Source: Xenorhabdus cabanillasii
GTDB taxonomy: Bacteria > Pseudomonadota > Gammaproteobacteria > Enterobacterales > Enterobacteriaceae
Reading direction: 5' to 3'
Length of the DNA stretch: 64,000 bases
Assembly (NCBI RefSeq): GCF_003386665.1
Contig: NZ_QTUB01000001.1
Coordinates: 1,302,001 to 1,366,000 of the forward strand
How positions within the stretch are numbered: the first letter of the stretch is position 1; the number at the start of each line of letters is the position of its first letter. Shown one piece after another: positions 36,449 through 45,639 of the stretch. The notes below the pieces were generated by a model. It worked only from the letters and a program-made list of their open reading frames with translations, ran no database searches and was not told where the DNA came from. A program made the position numbers and the translations under genes.

Positions 36449-36551
36449 AGATTTCCCTTCATAGCTGCAAGGCAGCCCGTCTGTGCGAAAAATAAAAATT
36501 TTTGAAGAATATTAATCTTCATTTTTTTGAATATTTATAGTATAAAAAAGA

Positions 36552-36914
36552 TCAATGAGTTTTTGTTGCAAGTATTAAACCATATAAATTTATCAACAGG
36601 TAGCCTTCTTCATTAGGATGTAGGGTGAGTGTAAATTTTTCCAGCAGGGAATGATGAATTGTAAGTAATTGTGTGTAGTATTCGGATCGCTCTATTTTTT
36701 CCAGAATTTCTTTTTCTACAGGGGAAACGATTTCGCCACGACGTGAGCGCATGAAAGCACTTGCCATGTGGGTAAGCGCCATTTCACCTTGTGGATGACG
36801 GACAGGGATCAACCAGATATCTTCCAGAATATGCACGACATCAAGCATGTTTTCGTAGATATCTTTATCGATGACACCACCTTGCAACAGGATAGCTAAC
36901 CGTTGTTCTACCAT
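36552..36914 (-). CDS. yhfY: YhfY PRD-domain protein
   Basis: A stand-alone PTS-regulation domain of about 120 residues, the YhfY family. Helices carry the signature histidines in LDVVHILEDIWL (about 27) and the NLYGLI region near the C terminus; PVSPVEKEILEKIE resembles the PRD core. There is no DNA-binding domain. It should sense PTS phosphorylation and may work with YhfZ, encoded just upstream. GTG at 36917 directly precedes the ATG at 36914; no strong ribosome binding site decides. It corresponds to the small PRD protein at 9520 in the first locus. Confidence 0.78.
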   Translation of the reverse strand: MVEQRLAILLQGGVIDKDIYENMLDVVHILEDIWLIPVRHPQGEMALTHMASAFMRSRRGEIVSPVEKEILEKIERSEYYTQLLTIHHSLLEKFTLTLHPNEEGYLLINLYGLILATKTH

Positions 36915-36975
36915 CACTTTTTGTTACACGTCAGAATTTATTTTTTGGTTATTGCTTGTTTTGCTTGATGCTTGG

Positions 36976-37884
36976 TCAATAAATGGGTTCGATTATACCC
37001 GCTACCACATTCTGTTGGTGAGTCAGCAGGGCATCTCTGTCAACCATAGTATGCAAAAGCTGTTGGATAGGAATATTATCCTTACGGGCAAGGATAACGG
37101 CTTCGGAAGCTTTGATAAAACACTCACTGTCGTCGGGAAGTTGGGTCATCAGACCCTCTGCAATTAGCTCATGACCTTGCCCGACGTTCCAGATGGCCGC
37201 GTCAATGTGGCCTTTTTTGATTTGATTCAGACATTCATGATAAGAGACCTCGACCAGTTCAATTTCTTTTCCTACAAAATACTGATTTGTCATTATTTTC
37301 TGGTCGGCTGAGGTACTGTCTAACCCTACACGGCGGATGGATTCCATCTCGCCTTGACGAAAGATTAATCGATGTCTGTCTGTATAACTTTGTGTCCCTA
37401 GTGATAGCGCAATATAAATATCTTTAATTTCTGGGTGTTGCTCTGCGGCAAGTCTTGATGTTACTGCTAAGTCATAGACTCCATTCAGTAAACATTCAAT
37501 GCGGATATCCGAACCCCGCATATGCGCAAAGTAAAAAGGAACTCCTGCACATAATGCTTTTAAACCACTGGCCAGACCCTCATAAGCACGGGTATAAGGA
37601 AGGGGCATTGCGCATACCACATTGCCGATATCGGCATATTCCAGCAACAATTTGTGGTTAATATGCGAGAGAAAACTGCCATTCCGACCACGACGCTTAA
37701 TCCCAACCGCCTGTGATTGTTCGAGAGATTTTAATGCTGCCTGCATTAAACCTACGGACAAACCACACTCTTTTGCTAGTAATTCTATGGTTTTCAGGCG
37801 GTTGCCACATTGTTCAGAGAGGAGATAACGAGCCAAAAATGATTGCGCAATCCCCTCTTTTTTAATGAATGTTTGACTCATCAT
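36976..37884 (-). CDS. yhfZ: YhfZ transcriptional regulator
   Basis: A 302-residue transcriptional regulator of the YhfZ family. A GntR-like winged helix (ELLAKECGLSVGLMQAALKSLEQSQAVGIKRRGRNGSFLS, about 36-75) is followed by an effector domain resembling a periplasmic-binding-protein fold (about 85-300), so it probably binds a small ligand. It is the first gene of the yhf transcript and lies about 60 bases upstream of yhfY. It is likely an autoregulated local controller; the 850-base AT-rich region upstream should contain its promoter. Confidence 0.8.
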   Translation of the reverse strand: MMSQTFIKKEGIAQSFLARYLLSEQCGNRLKTIELLAKECGLSVGLMQAALKSLEQSQAVGIKRRGRNGSFLSHINHKLLLEYADIGNVVCAMPLPYTRAYEGLASGLKALCAGVPFYFAHMRGSDIRIECLLNGVYDLAVTSRLAAEQHPEIKDIYIALSLGTQSYTDRHRLIFRQGEMESIRRVGLDSTSADQKIMTNQYFVGKEIELVEVSYHECLNQIKKGHIDAAIWNVGQGHELIAEGLMTQLPDDSECFIKASEAVILARKDNIPIQQLLHTMVDRDALLTHQQNVVAGIIEPIY

Positions 37885-38680
37885 TACAAGTTTTTATCCA
37901 TTCTTGTTTATCTTCATAAATTTGAACATAAACCGCAACAAGCGAATTAAAGAAAAGGGAGTAATATCACAATTACAAAATAAATGAAAATTTAAAAAAT
38001 AATAAAAACTAATATTATCAATCTTTTGAAGATATATTTTAATTTTGCATTGAAGATATAAAAATAAGCACTATGGGAGAATATAGGGAAATCACTTGTT
38101 TCTCACTTCTATGTCTGCTGTATTTTTCCGCCTAGGTGGTGATTTTTGCTGCACTATTTGTCATCTTATGAATCAATTTGATTGTATTTTGTTCTTTGTC
38201 CTACCGCAAAGTAATTAATTGGATGATTACATTTTTTATTTTAATCCTATTAAATTTTATTCCATTCTGCTGTAGGAAAAGACAAAATGCGTATATTTAT
38301 TGTTCTGAGATTTTATTTTTTATGATTGTGCTGATATAGCATAGGGTTATTACTGATGAAAAATATAGCAAATGATGTATCGATCGAAATTGAAAATAGA
38401 AATGAGAAAAATAAAAACGGTAACTTTCTCCAATCATTTGGGATAACAGTTGGGTATCTTTTATTATTGCTTCCCGCATGGTTAACATAAGTTATCTCGT
38501 GTTGTATTTTCAGTCTCTTAATATCCTATCACAGTGGTAAAAATGTATTTCTGAACCACTAGTGGAATTAAATGAAAAATCAAAGAATTTTAATAGAACA
38601 TATTGATGATTGATTTCGAAACTTTATGATTCTTTTTTGGGAGGATGTTGAGTGACAATAGGTTCTTATAGTAGAAATAG
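37885..38680. other. AT-rich region between yhfZ and glpD
   Basis: About 800 bases of low-GC sequence. The only coding candidate is the 44-codon frame at 38356-38490. No repeats, RNA genes or strong regulatory sites are apparent. Promoters of yhfZ should lie at the left end. Confidence 0.5.
38356..38490 (+). CDS. Possible small membrane peptide or truncated transporter N terminus, 44 residues
   Basis: An ATG-started frame encodes a polar N-terminal half (MKNIANDVSIEIENRNEKNK) and a hydrophobic C-terminal half (QSFGITVGYLLLLLPAWLT). The organisation resembles the first cytoplasmic segment and half of the first membrane span of a transporter cut off by a stop, or a single-span small protein. 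No clear ribosome binding site precedes it. The surroundings carry no other gene. Could be chance. Confidence 0.3.
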   Translation: MKNIANDVSIEIENRNEKNKNGNFLQSFGITVGYLLLLLPAWLT

Positions 38681-38710
38681 AAAATGGCGATAAAAGATTA
38701 CCGCCATTTT
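38681..38710 (-). terminator. Rho-independent terminator of glpD
   Basis: AAAATGGCG (38681-38689) pairs perfectly with CGCCATTTT (38702-38710), directly downstream of the glpD stop. Read on the minus strand the stem ends in TTTTC-rich sequence. It could also stop plus-strand transcription. Confidence 0.75.
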
Positions 38711-38737
38711 TCAAACATTTTAATCGGTCAGATTAAA

Positions 38738-40243
38738 TCAGTCTTGTGATTGCGTTGATTTAACGTTCTGCGCCAACCAGTCAGCCACACGCTGTTTTTG
38801 TTCATCAGTCAGCCACATACCCAACTTGGTGCGACGCCAGATTGCATCGTCCAACTGAGTGACCCACTCGTGTGCTACCAGATAACGCAGCTCGGCTTCG
38901 TACAGACCGTGACCGAAGAATTCTCCCAAGTCTGCCAGCTCATTTGCACCATGCAAAATGATGTTGCTGTTGCTGCCGTAAGTGCGGGCATAACGTCGCG
39001 CCACTCCTTCTGGCAACCAATTATAGCGTTGACGCAGTAAACGTGCGTATCCATCGCGGTCATGGCCTTCTAGTTCTCCGCCCGGCAGTTTGCCATTTTT
39101 AGTCCACGCTTTGCCGGCGTTCGGATAATACTGTGCCAGTTTATCCATCGCATGTTCGGCGAGTTTACGGTAAGTCGTTAGTTTGCCACCGAAGACTGAC
39201 AGCAGTGGTGTTTGTCCCTGCTCATCCTGAACATCAAGCGTGTAATCACGGGTGATAGCCTGTGGTGAGTCGGATTCATCATCACATAGTGGGCGCACAC
39301 CGGAGTAAGTCCAGACCACATCAGTACGACTAAGTTGTTTCTTGAAGTGATCATTATAAACTTTCAACAGATAATCAATTTCTTGATCGTCGATTTTGAC
39401 TTCTTTGGGATCACCTTTGTATTCAACGTCTGTTGTACCAATAATGGAAAATTCATCATTCCACGGGATCACAAACACGATACGGTTATCTTCGTTTTGC
39501 AGGATATAGGCCTGAGGTTCATCGTGAACACGAGGTACAACGATGTGGCTGCCCTTGATCAGACGGATACCATAAGGTGATTTCAGTTGCAGACCGTTAT
39601 CAAAGAAATTTTTAACCCATGGGCCAGTCGCGTTAACCAGACCTTTTGCCTGCCATGTTTCGGTCTCACCAGTGACGAGATCTTTGGCTTCCACCAGCCA
39701 GTAGTCATTTTCACGCCATGCGCGGGTAACTTGAGTGCGGGTACGGACTTCACCACCATTTTTTTGAACTTCCTGAGCATTCAGTACGACCAGGCGTGCA
39801 TCGTCAACCCAGCAGTCAGAATATTCAAAGCCACGGCTAATGGAAGGTTTCAGAACTGAGTTTGCACCGAATTTCAGCCCTTTACTACCCGGCAAACTTA
39901 CACGTTTACCTAAGTTATCATAAAGGAACAGACCAATGCGGATCATCCAGGCCGGGCGCAGATGTGGCTGGTGTGGAAGACGAAAACGCATTGGGAATGC
40001 AATGTGGGGAGCCAGTTTTAGTAAGACTTCGCGTTCTGCCAGTGCTTCACTGACCAGACGGAATTCATAATGTTCCAGATAGCGCAGGCCACCGTGGATC
40101 AGTTTGGAACTGGCTGATGACGTGGCACTGGCTAAGTCCTGGCCTTCTAACAACAGGACAGAAAGTCCTCTGCCAGCAGCATCTGCCGCAATACCAACGC
40201 CGTTGATTCCGCCGCCAATAACGATTAAATCTTTGGTTTCCAT
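38738..40243 (-). CDS. glpD: Aerobic glycerol-3-phosphate dehydrogenase
   Basis: GlpD is the FAD-dependent, membrane-associated dehydrogenase that oxidises sn-glycerol 3-phosphate to dihydroxyacetone phosphate and feeds electrons to ubiquinone. The FAD motif IVIGGGINGVGIAADAAGRGLSVLLLE begins at residue 7; SSKLIHGGLRYLEHYEF and RPLCDDES are family signatures. The ATG at 40243 gives 501 residues, the same as E. coli GlpD. The longer frame would include the GlpR operator and is rejected. Regulation by GlpR is supported by the operator at 40278. In E. coli glpD is divergent from glpEGR; here it follows glpR on the same strand. Confidence 0.96.
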   Translation of the reverse strand: METKDLIVIGGGINGVGIAADAAGRGLSVLLLEGQDLASATSSASSKLIHGGLRYLEHYEFRLVSEALAEREVLLKLAPHIAFPMRFRLPHQPHLRPAWMIRIGLFLYDNLGKRVSLPGSKGLKFGANSVLKPSISRGFEYSDCWVDDARLVVLNAQEVQKNGGEVRTRTQVTRAWRENDYWLVEAKDLVTGETETWQAKGLVNATGPWVKNFFDNGLQLKSPYGIRLIKGSHIVVPRVHDEPQAYILQNEDNRIVFVIPWNDEFSIIGTTDVEYKGDPKEVKIDDQEIDYLLKVYNDHFKKQLSRTDVVWTYSGVRPLCDDESDSPQAITRDYTLDVQDEQGQTPLLSVFGGKLTTYRKLAEHAMDKLAQYYPNAGKAWTKNGKLPGGELEGHDRDGYARLLRQRYNWLPEGVARRYARTYGSNSNIILHGANELADLGEFFGHGLYEAELRYLVAHEWVTQLDDAIWRRTKLGMWLTDEQKQRVADWLAQNVKSTQSQD

Positions 40244-40277
40244 TGCATACCCTCTGAAATGTTCGAAACAGTTCTTT

Positions 40278-40298
40278 AATGTTCGTTTTCGCTCATGG
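40278..40298. promoter_or_regulatory. GlpR operator upstream of glpD
   Basis: AATGTTCGTTTTCGCTCATGG resembles the GlpR consensus (ATGTTCG..CGxxCAT with dyad symmetry) and lies 35 bases before the glpD start. A related half site AATGTTCGAAAC is at 40258-40269. Together they suggest tandem operators. The rest of the 300-base glpD-glpR spacer shows only the glpR terminator. Confidence 0.7.
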
Positions 40299-40472
40299 AT
40301 TGTAATCAAAAATTCATCAATCGCCAACTATTAACTAGAAAAAAATGTTTTCATGACGCAGATAACAAATAGCTATCTTATATATAAGATTAATAAGGAA
40401 ATTGTCATAAGCAAATCAGAGGTAGTGAGTTACTGTGAGGATACAAGGAAGAGTGTCTGAAGTTGTGAACAG

Positions 40473-40507
40473 GAAAAACAGGGGCTGGAGTAGCCCACCT
40501 GTTTTTT
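40473..40507 (-). terminator. Rho-independent terminator of glpR
   Basis: AAAAACAGGGGCT and AGCCCACCTGTTTTTT form a GC-rich stem with a GGAGT loop and one small bulge. U-rich ends occur on both strands. On the minus strand it follows glpR by about 40 bases. Confidence 0.75.
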
Positions 40508-40548
40508 AGGCGGGACATAAACAAAATATAACTAACATGACCCCGGTT

Positions 40549-41307
40549 TTAACACAGTTCCAGTTTAACGTTATGTTGTTCGATGATTTTCTGGATGTTG
40601 GATGGTGGTGCTTTATCCGTAAACAGAAAATCGATCAGGTTCATGTTACCGAGGTTAACCATGGCACTGCGGCCAAATTTGGAATGGTCTGCAACCAGCA
40701 TAACACAGCGCGAGTTTTCGATAATTGCGCGTTTGGTCCTGACTTCATGGTAGTCGAACTCTAACAGAGAGCCATCAGAGTCAATGCCGCTGATGCCAAG
40801 GATACCGAAATCAAGGCGGAATTGGGAGATGAAATCCAGCGTTGCTTCACCAATGATGCCACCATCACGGGATCGTACTTCGCCACCTGCCAGAATCAGG
40901 CGAAAATCTTCTTTTCCCATGAGCAGGGTTGCAACGTTGAGGTTGTTGGTGACAATCCGCAGATCGCGATGATTAAATAATGCGTGGGCTACAGCTTCTG
41001 GTGTGGTGCCAATATCGATGAACAGGGTTGCACCATCTGGGATCTGGGTGGCAACTTGTTGGGCGATGCGTGCTTTCTCATCTGACCACATAATCTTGCG
41101 GTCATGGTAAGCCGTGTTGACGGAACTGGAGGGTAAAGCAGCACCACCGTGATGACGTTGGATCTTATTTTTGTCGGCCAATTCGTTCAAATCACGCCGG
41201 ATTGTTTGTGGGCTGACGTCAAAGTGTTCGACTAGCTCTTCAGTGCTGACATAACCCTGAAGACGCACCAGCTCGATTATTGCATCATGTCGCTGAGTTT
41301 GCTTCAC
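40549..41307 (-). CDS. glpR: Glycerol-3-phosphate regulon repressor
   Basis: A 252-residue DeoR family repressor of the glp regulon, induced by glycerol 3-phosphate. The N-terminal HTH (IIELVRLQGYVSTEELVEHFDVSPQTIRRDLNELADKNKIQRHHGGA) is at residues 9-55 and the C-terminal sugar-phosphate binding domain (LFIDIGTTPEAVAHAL, LTNNLNVAT-like segment, LAGGEVRSRDGGIIG) follows. Length equals E. coli GlpR. It is the last gene of glpEGR in the same order as E. coli, and is followed by its own terminator. Confidence 0.95.
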   Translation of the reverse strand: MKQTQRHDAIIELVRLQGYVSTEELVEHFDVSPQTIRRDLNELADKNKIQRHHGGAALPSSSVNTAYHDRKIMWSDEKARIAQQVATQIPDGATLFIDIGTTPEAVAHALFNHRDLRIVTNNLNVATLLMGKEDFRLILAGGEVRSRDGGIIGEATLDFISQFRLDFGILGISGIDSDGSLLEFDYHEVRTKRAIIENSRCVMLVADHSKFGRSAMVNLGNMNLIDFLFTDKAPPSNIQKIIEQHNVKLELC

Positions 41308-41368
41308 AACATTCCCCTAATGTTTTACCTAAATTAATTATAATTGACTGACTTTATTTGGAATATTA

Positions 41369-42202
41369 TTAATTTTTTTGTTTGCGTAAATTGTCCCATA
41401 ATCCCATCAATAACCCGATGAATAAGCCTGAAAAATGGGCTGCATTGGCAATATTGAGCGAAAACATATTGAAATAGCCAACGAATAACCAAATAACTGA
41501 GATGGCGATAAGCCCTCTGGGAGCACTAATTCCCTTTCCAGGAGACATTTCTCCTGTCAGCCAAACATAACCGATCAGAGCATAGACCACACCGGAAAGA
41601 CCACCAAAATGCGAGCCGCTGAACAGCGATTGTGCCCAACCACTGAAAAATGCAGAAACTATTGTTATTTCAATGAGTTTTGCGCTGTTAATATTTTTTT
41701 CAACCTGACTGCCGAAATACCACCAAAGCACCAAATTAAACAGGATATGTAGCAATGAAAAGTGCAGAAATATGGGGCTAATCCAACGCCACAGTTCCAG
41801 ATATTGTGCATTGTTGGGCCATGCCAGCCAGCGCATAACCTCATTAATTCCAGCAAATTGCATCCAGAGGTAAACCAGAATACAGAGCGCGGTTATGGCG
41901 ACAGTCAATGGTCCAGATTGGCTTTTCAGTGTGTTCCAGCTCAGGTTGTTATGGTATGGCAAAGGTGTGTTTGATTTACCTGTTTGCCAGCTGGCAGCTT
42001 GATAGCGTTCATTAAGCGGATCACGGGCAAACTTGTTGAGTTCTTGTTCAACAAAATTTAATTGGCTTTCGTCTTCCAGCCATAATTCAACCACATGCGG
42101 TTCATTGGCAGGATGCATGGTCAGGTGAATACCCTGCGTCGCCATATAATCAATGAAGGCCTGAGCCAGTCTTGGGTTAGATATTGAGGTTACATGGATC
42201 AT
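41369..42202 (-). CDS. glpG: Rhomboid intramembrane serine protease
   Basis: GlpG is an inner-membrane rhomboid protease. An N-terminal cytoplasmic domain (about 1-80) is followed by six membrane segments. The catalytic serine lies in [17 protein letters not shown] (about residue 200) and the histidine in [15 protein letters not shown] (about 254); the L1-loop region [24 protein letters not shown] with its HxxxN is present. Its 277 residues match E. coli (276). It sits between glpE and glpR. Confidence 0.95.
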   Translation of the reverse strand: MIHVTSISNPRLAQAFIDYMATQGIHLTMHPANEPHVVELWLEDESQLNFVEQELNKFARDPLNERYQAASWQTGKSNTPLPYHNNLSWNTLKSQSGPLTVAITALCILVYLWMQFAGINEVMRWLAWPNNAQYLELWRWISPIFLHFSLLHILFNLVLWWYFGSQVEKNINSAKLIEITIVSAFFSGWAQSLFSGSHFGGLSGVVYALIGYVWLTGEMSPGKGISAPRGLIAISVIWLFVGYFNMFSLNIANAAHFSGLFIGLLMGLWDNLRKQKN

Positions 42203-42272
42203 TGCGTGTTTTATCTGCCTTAAATTGGGGTTAATGGCACAGGAGCTTGTTATGCAGAAGGACTATACCGCA

Positions 42273-42302
42273 GTTAAAGACACCGTACTTAAAGACGCCA
42301 TA
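42273..42302. repeat. 15-bp tandem duplication upstream of glpG
   Basis: GTTAAAGACACCGTA (42273-42287) is followed by CTTAAAGACGCCATA (42288-42302), three differences in 15. It lies in the glpE-glpG spacer, outside any gene. Confidence 0.75.
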
Positions 42303-42324
42303 GTAAATAGCAAAAGATTAGAAT

Positions 42325-42648
42325 TTATTCAGAATGAACAGCATGAGGATAATCTTTTTTCCACACTTCAAAGCCGCCGTTAACGCTGTATACGGTTTCG
42401 AAACCAATATTGATTAGGTATTGTGCAGCTCCCTGACTGCTGTGCCCGTGATAGCACATCACCATGACTGGTTGGTCAAAATCGGCTTCTTGCAGGAATT
42501 TATTGATAGTTTCATTCGTTAAATGAAATGCACCTGTTACATGACCAGCACGGAAACTTTGCGGATCACGAACATCCACCATCAGAGCGCTTTTATCGAG
42601 CCAGTTTTGGTAGGCCTGTTCAGAGCTTATTGTTTGAAAATGATCCAT
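42325..42648 (-). CDS. glpE: Thiosulfate sulfurtransferase GlpE
   Basis: GlpE is a single-domain rhodanese of 107 residues (E. coli 108) that transfers sulfur from thiosulfate to cyanide or thioredoxin. The active-site loop [14 protein letters not shown] places the catalytic cysteine at about residue 65; the start [16 protein letters not shown] and the motif [22 protein letters not shown] match the family. It is the promoter-proximal gene of glpEGR; the spacer to glpG is 122 bases and contains the 15-bp duplication. Confidence 0.95.
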   Translation of the reverse strand: MDHFQTISSEQAYQNWLDKSALMVDVRDPQSFRAGHVTGAFHLTNETINKFLQEADFDQPVMVMCYHGHSSQGAAQYLINIGFETVYSVNGGFEVWKKDYPHAVHSE

Positions 42649-42708
42649 AAATACTCAATGTTATTTCTTAAATTTTCATTTTAAGGTGTCAGTTTCTTAA
42701 TAATCTTA

Positions 42709-42752
42709 TTCCCTTGCTGTCGCGATGCATCTTGAAATCCATAGGGTATATA
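42709..42752. repeat. Dispersed palindromic repeat, copy B (partial)
   Basis: TTATTCCCTTGCTGTCGCGATGCATCTTGAAATCCATAGGGTATAT-type sequence keeps the right half (CTTGAAATCCATAGGGTATA) of the repeat family and a degenerate left arm. It lies in the glpE-nfuA spacer. Confidence 0.5.
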
Positions 42753-42836
42753 ACTCTACAGCCTTCCCAATTTTGGCATTGGAAAGGCATGACCAAGCGA
42801 GCAGAAGTACTAAGAACAGAAAATGAAATTAGTGTA

Positions 42837-43412
42837 TTAATAGTAAGAGTGTTCGCCATGCTGATGTTCAGTCAGGTCTTTGACGCCCTTCAATTCAGGG
42901 AACATCTGTAACAACTGTTTTTCAATCCCTTCTTTCAGGGTGACATCGACCATAGAACAACCGTTGCAACCACCACCAAATTGCAGGATGGCATAACCAT
43001 CATCGGTGATTTCCATCAGGCTGACACGGCCACCATGACCTGCGAGTTGAGGATTGATCTGTGATTGCAGGAGATATTCAACGCGCTCAATCAGTGGCGC
43101 ATCGTCTGCCACTTTACGCATTTTGGCGTTTGGTGCTTTCAGGGTCAGTTGGGAGCCAAGCTGGTCAGTCACAAAATCAATGACAGCCTCTTCCAGAAAA
43201 GGAGCACTGACTTCATCAACATAGGCAGAAAGCTTGTCAAATTTCAATTCGGTATCAGTGGCTTCAACAGCATCAGGTGGGCAATAGGAAACACCGCATT
43301 CAGCAGTCGGCGTTCCTGGATTAATGACAAAAACGCGGATTTGTGTACCGGGTTCTTGATTTGCCAGTAGTTTGGCAAAGTGCGCTTGCGCTGCTTCAGT
43401 AATATTAATCAT
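42837..43412 (-). CDS. nfuA: Iron-sulfur carrier protein NfuA
   Basis: NfuA binds and delivers 4Fe-4S clusters to apoproteins and matters under oxidative stress and iron limitation. The N-terminal degenerate A-type domain (1-95) is followed by an Nfu domain with the cluster-binding CxxC in [15 protein letters not shown] (about 146-160). The 191 residues match E. coli NfuA exactly in length. It lies next to gntX and bioH as in E. coli. Confidence 0.95.
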   Translation of the reverse strand: MINITEAAQAHFAKLLANQEPGTQIRVFVINPGTPTAECGVSYCPPDAVEATDTELKFDKLSAYVDEVSAPFLEEAVIDFVTDQLGSQLTLKAPNAKMRKVADDAPLIERVEYLLQSQINPQLAGHGGRVSLMEITDDGYAILQFGGGCNGCSMVDVTLKEGIEKQLLQMFPELKGVKDLTEHQHGEHSYY

Positions 43413-43471
43413 ATCATTTGCTCAATAGTTGACTGTTCTAGTTGGTTATAATACGCCCATTTATGAGGGAA

Positions 43472-44155
43472 CTACAAGGTTCGGCATATTGCCCAGGCTT
43501 GCACGGAGCGGGCACCCGCACGAATTAACAACTGTGTGGTTTCGTGCAGAGTTGTGCCTGTGGTGATCACATCATCGAAGATGGCGACATGTTGATCAGT
43601 AAAATTGCCGTGCAATTGAAAGGCATGCTTAAGATTGGTTTTCCTTTGGGCGGCAGATAAGCCCCGTTGTGTGAGTGTAGCACGTGTGCGTTGTAAAAGA
43701 TTGGGTTGATATTGGCATTGCAACCAGCGTGCCAAAGGTTTGATGATAAGTTCAACCTGGTCAAACCCTCGTCGCCAGCGCTTCTGGTGGTGCAGGGGAA
43801 TGCCAATTATATAATTCGGTTTGCTCCAGCGGCCTTCACGATAACCTTGCAACCAATGCAAAAGAAACAGACGAGCCAATACTGTCGCTATTTGTGGTGC
43901 ACCATGATATTTGTAGCGGCGGATAAGCTGGTTCAACGGTGGAACATAATCAGTAACAGCGATAAGCCGTTGCCACGGCGGTGGGTTTTTTAGACAGCGG
44001 CCACAGGGGAAATCACTGGATTCGGCAGGCAACGCGCAACGCGGGCAAACATGTTCTAATCGTTTTAGTTTCTGGTTGCAGATATGGCAGATTCCATGAT
44101 GGGCAAAATACAAATTTTGATGGCATAGCCAACAGTATCCAACCATTGTTAGCAT
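43472..44155 (-). CDS. gntX: ComF/GntX family phosphoribosyltransferase-like protein
   Basis: A 227-residue ComF family protein, GntX of E. coli, historically linked to gluconate uptake but probably a DNA-uptake related or phosphoribosyltransferase-like protein. The N-terminal zinc-ribbon cysteines are visible (CWLCHQ, CHICNQ, CPRCALP, CGRC). The C-terminal PRTase signature is in [21 protein letters not shown] (about 187-207), preceded by the [14 protein letters not shown] and [20 protein letters not shown] segments typical of ComF. It is divergent from bioH, separated by about 50 bases. Confidence 0.9.
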   Translation of the reverse strand: MLTMVGYCWLCHQNLYFAHHGICHICNQKLKRLEHVCPRCALPAESSDFPCGRCLKNPPPWQRLIAVTDYVPPLNQLIRRYKYHGAPQIATVLARLFLLHWLQGYREGRWSKPNYIIGIPLHHQKRWRRGFDQVELIIKPLARWLQCQYQPNLLQRTRATLTQRGLSAAQRKTNLKHAFQLHGNFTDQHVAIFDDVITTGTTLHETTQLLIRAGARSVQAWAICRTL

Positions 44156-44207
44156 AGTTTTCTTCCTTGATGAGAAATCCCTGATGACAAATAAGGTGAG
44201 AATAACA

Positions 44208-44987
44208 ATGGGTAAGTTATTTTGGCAGACTTTAGGTGAAGTTCCTCGTGATATTGTGATGCTGCATGGATGGGGACTGAATGCTGAAGTTTGGCGTTCA
44301 GTGGAAACACGACTGGCTTCGCATTTTCGTTTACATTTAGTGGACTTGCCGGGATATGGACGCAGTCAGCAGTATCCGGCTATGACACTGAAAGAGATGG
44401 CAGAGACAGTGTGGCAACAGGCACCAGAAAATGCCCTGTGGCTTGGATGGTCGTTGGGAGGATTGGTTGCTAGTCAGATTGTGTTAGACCATCCTGAACA
44501 AGTGGCGGGATTAATCACAGTGGCATCTTCCCCAAAATTCAGTGAAGACGGGGATTGGCCGGGAATCAAACCAACTGTTCTGAGCGCTTTCAAACACCAA
44601 CTGAGCGAAGATTTCCAGAAGACTGTTGAGCGTTTTCTGGCACTGCAAACGTTGGGAACGGATAGCGCCCGTCAGGATGCTCGTTTACTGAAATCGGTGG
44701 TATTGAACCAACCGATGCCGGCCGTGGAAGTGCTCAATGCAGGGCTGGAAATTCTGCGTACGGAGGATTTGAGGGCTGAACTGGCACAGCTTCAATTACC
44801 TTTCTTGCGCATCTATGGCTATCTTGATGGTTTAGTACCACGCAAGATTGCTGCAATACTTGACCGTCAGTGGTCACATACACACTCTGTCACTATGCGC
44901 AATGCGGCTCATGCACCATTTATTTCTCATCCTGATGAATTTGTGGATGTATTGATGGATTTTGTGGATGGTGAAATTGCTTATTGA
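44208..44987 (+). CDS. bioH: Pimeloyl-ACP methyl ester carboxylesterase
   Basis: BioH removes the methyl group from pimeloyl-ACP methyl ester and so ends the disguised fatty acid synthesis that makes the biotin pimelate arm. This alpha/beta hydrolase has the nucleophile in LGWSLGG (about residue 81), the acid in YLDGLVPRK (about 207) and the histidine in [11 protein letters not shown] (about 235), plus the typical [10 protein letters not shown] start. The ATG at 44208 is chosen because AGGTGAG precedes it at a normal distance and the product (259 residues) then aligns with E. coli (256); an in-frame ATG at 44184 lies before that site. Confidence 0.93.
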   Translation: MGKLFWQTLGEVPRDIVMLHGWGLNAEVWRSVETRLASHFRLHLVDLPGYGRSQQYPAMTLKEMAETVWQQAPENALWLGWSLGGLVASQIVLDHPEQVAGLITVASSPKFSEDGDWPGIKPTVLSAFKHQLSEDFQKTVERFLALQTLGTDSARQDARLLKSVVLNQPMPAVEVLNAGLEILRTEDLRAELAQLQLPFLRIYGYLDGLVPRKIAAILDRQWSHTHSVTMRNAAHAPFISHPDEFVDVLMDFVDGEIAY

Positions 44988-45033
44988 TAATTGCTCAAAA
45001 TAGCAATTACTCATAATTACATATAAAAACAAT

Positions 45034-45063
45034 TACCCATAACAGCAATGTTATGGGTATAAA
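45034..45063 (+). terminator. Hairpin downstream of bioH
   Basis: TACCCATAAC (45034-45043) pairs perfectly with GTTATGGGTA (45050-45059) around an AGCAAT loop, followed by TAAATATT. It is a probable terminator between the convergent bioH and the OsmC gene. Confidence 0.65.
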
Positions 45064-45083
45064 TATTACGGGGAATTGATTAT

Positions 45084-45527
45084 TTATCTGACAGGATAAA
45101 TTTCAGTTACAATTTCCGGCGTATTGACGATAGTATCGAGTATAGGGCAATTACTTTCTACAAACTGAATAAAATCGCGAATTTCCTGATCAGTATTATC
45201 TGCCTTTATATAGTATTTTGACGTGATTTTGGAAAAACCGATTTTGGCGTTTTTATTTTTACCTGTGAAACCGTCGGTATCTAATTCACCTTCCATTTTT
45301 ATCTGAATATCAATTAAATTGATTTTATGTTTGCCGGCAAAACTTTTCGCTACAATACACTGACAGGCTCCGAAAGCTGAAAGAAGCGCTTCCACAGGGT
45401 TCATGGCTTCATCTGTTCCACCCAGATTTTTGGGTTCATCCACATGAAAGGTAAAACCCCGTGATGAACACTTCATTTTAAGGTGACCAGCAGACTCTAT
45501 TGTTGCAGCAAATAACTCTTTAGGCAT
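45084..45527 (-). CDS. OsmC family peroxiredoxin-like protein
   Basis: A 147-residue OsmC/Ohr-superfamily protein that probably reduces organic hydroperoxides by thiols. The two redox cysteines are expected in LLSAFGACQCIVAKSFA (about 49-65) and VESNCPILDTIV (about 127-138). The central helix and the C-terminal LDTIVNTPEIVTEI are family features. It does not belong to the usual bioH-feo neighbourhood of E. coli, and with the RES/Xre pair forms an inserted block. It stands as a single gene on the minus strand. Confidence 0.82.
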   Translation of the reverse strand: MPKELFAATIESAGHLKMKCSSRGFTFHVDEPKNLGGTDEAMNPVEALLSAFGACQCIVAKSFAGKHKINLIDIQIKMEGELDTDGFTGKNKNAKIGFSKITSKYYIKADNTDQEIRDFIQFVESNCPILDTIVNTPEIVTEIYPVR

Positions 45528-45639
45528 ATTAGTATCCTCAGGTTATTAATAATAATGATAGAACTGCATATGGAATAATAAGAGAACGGTTTTTATTTTT
45601 CAATTTATCGCAATGGTTAAGTGAATGACCATGCTGTCG

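Noticed and set aside
40244..40327. Upstream extension of glpD
   Set aside because: It would include the GlpR operator; the ATG at 40243 gives exactly the E. coli length.
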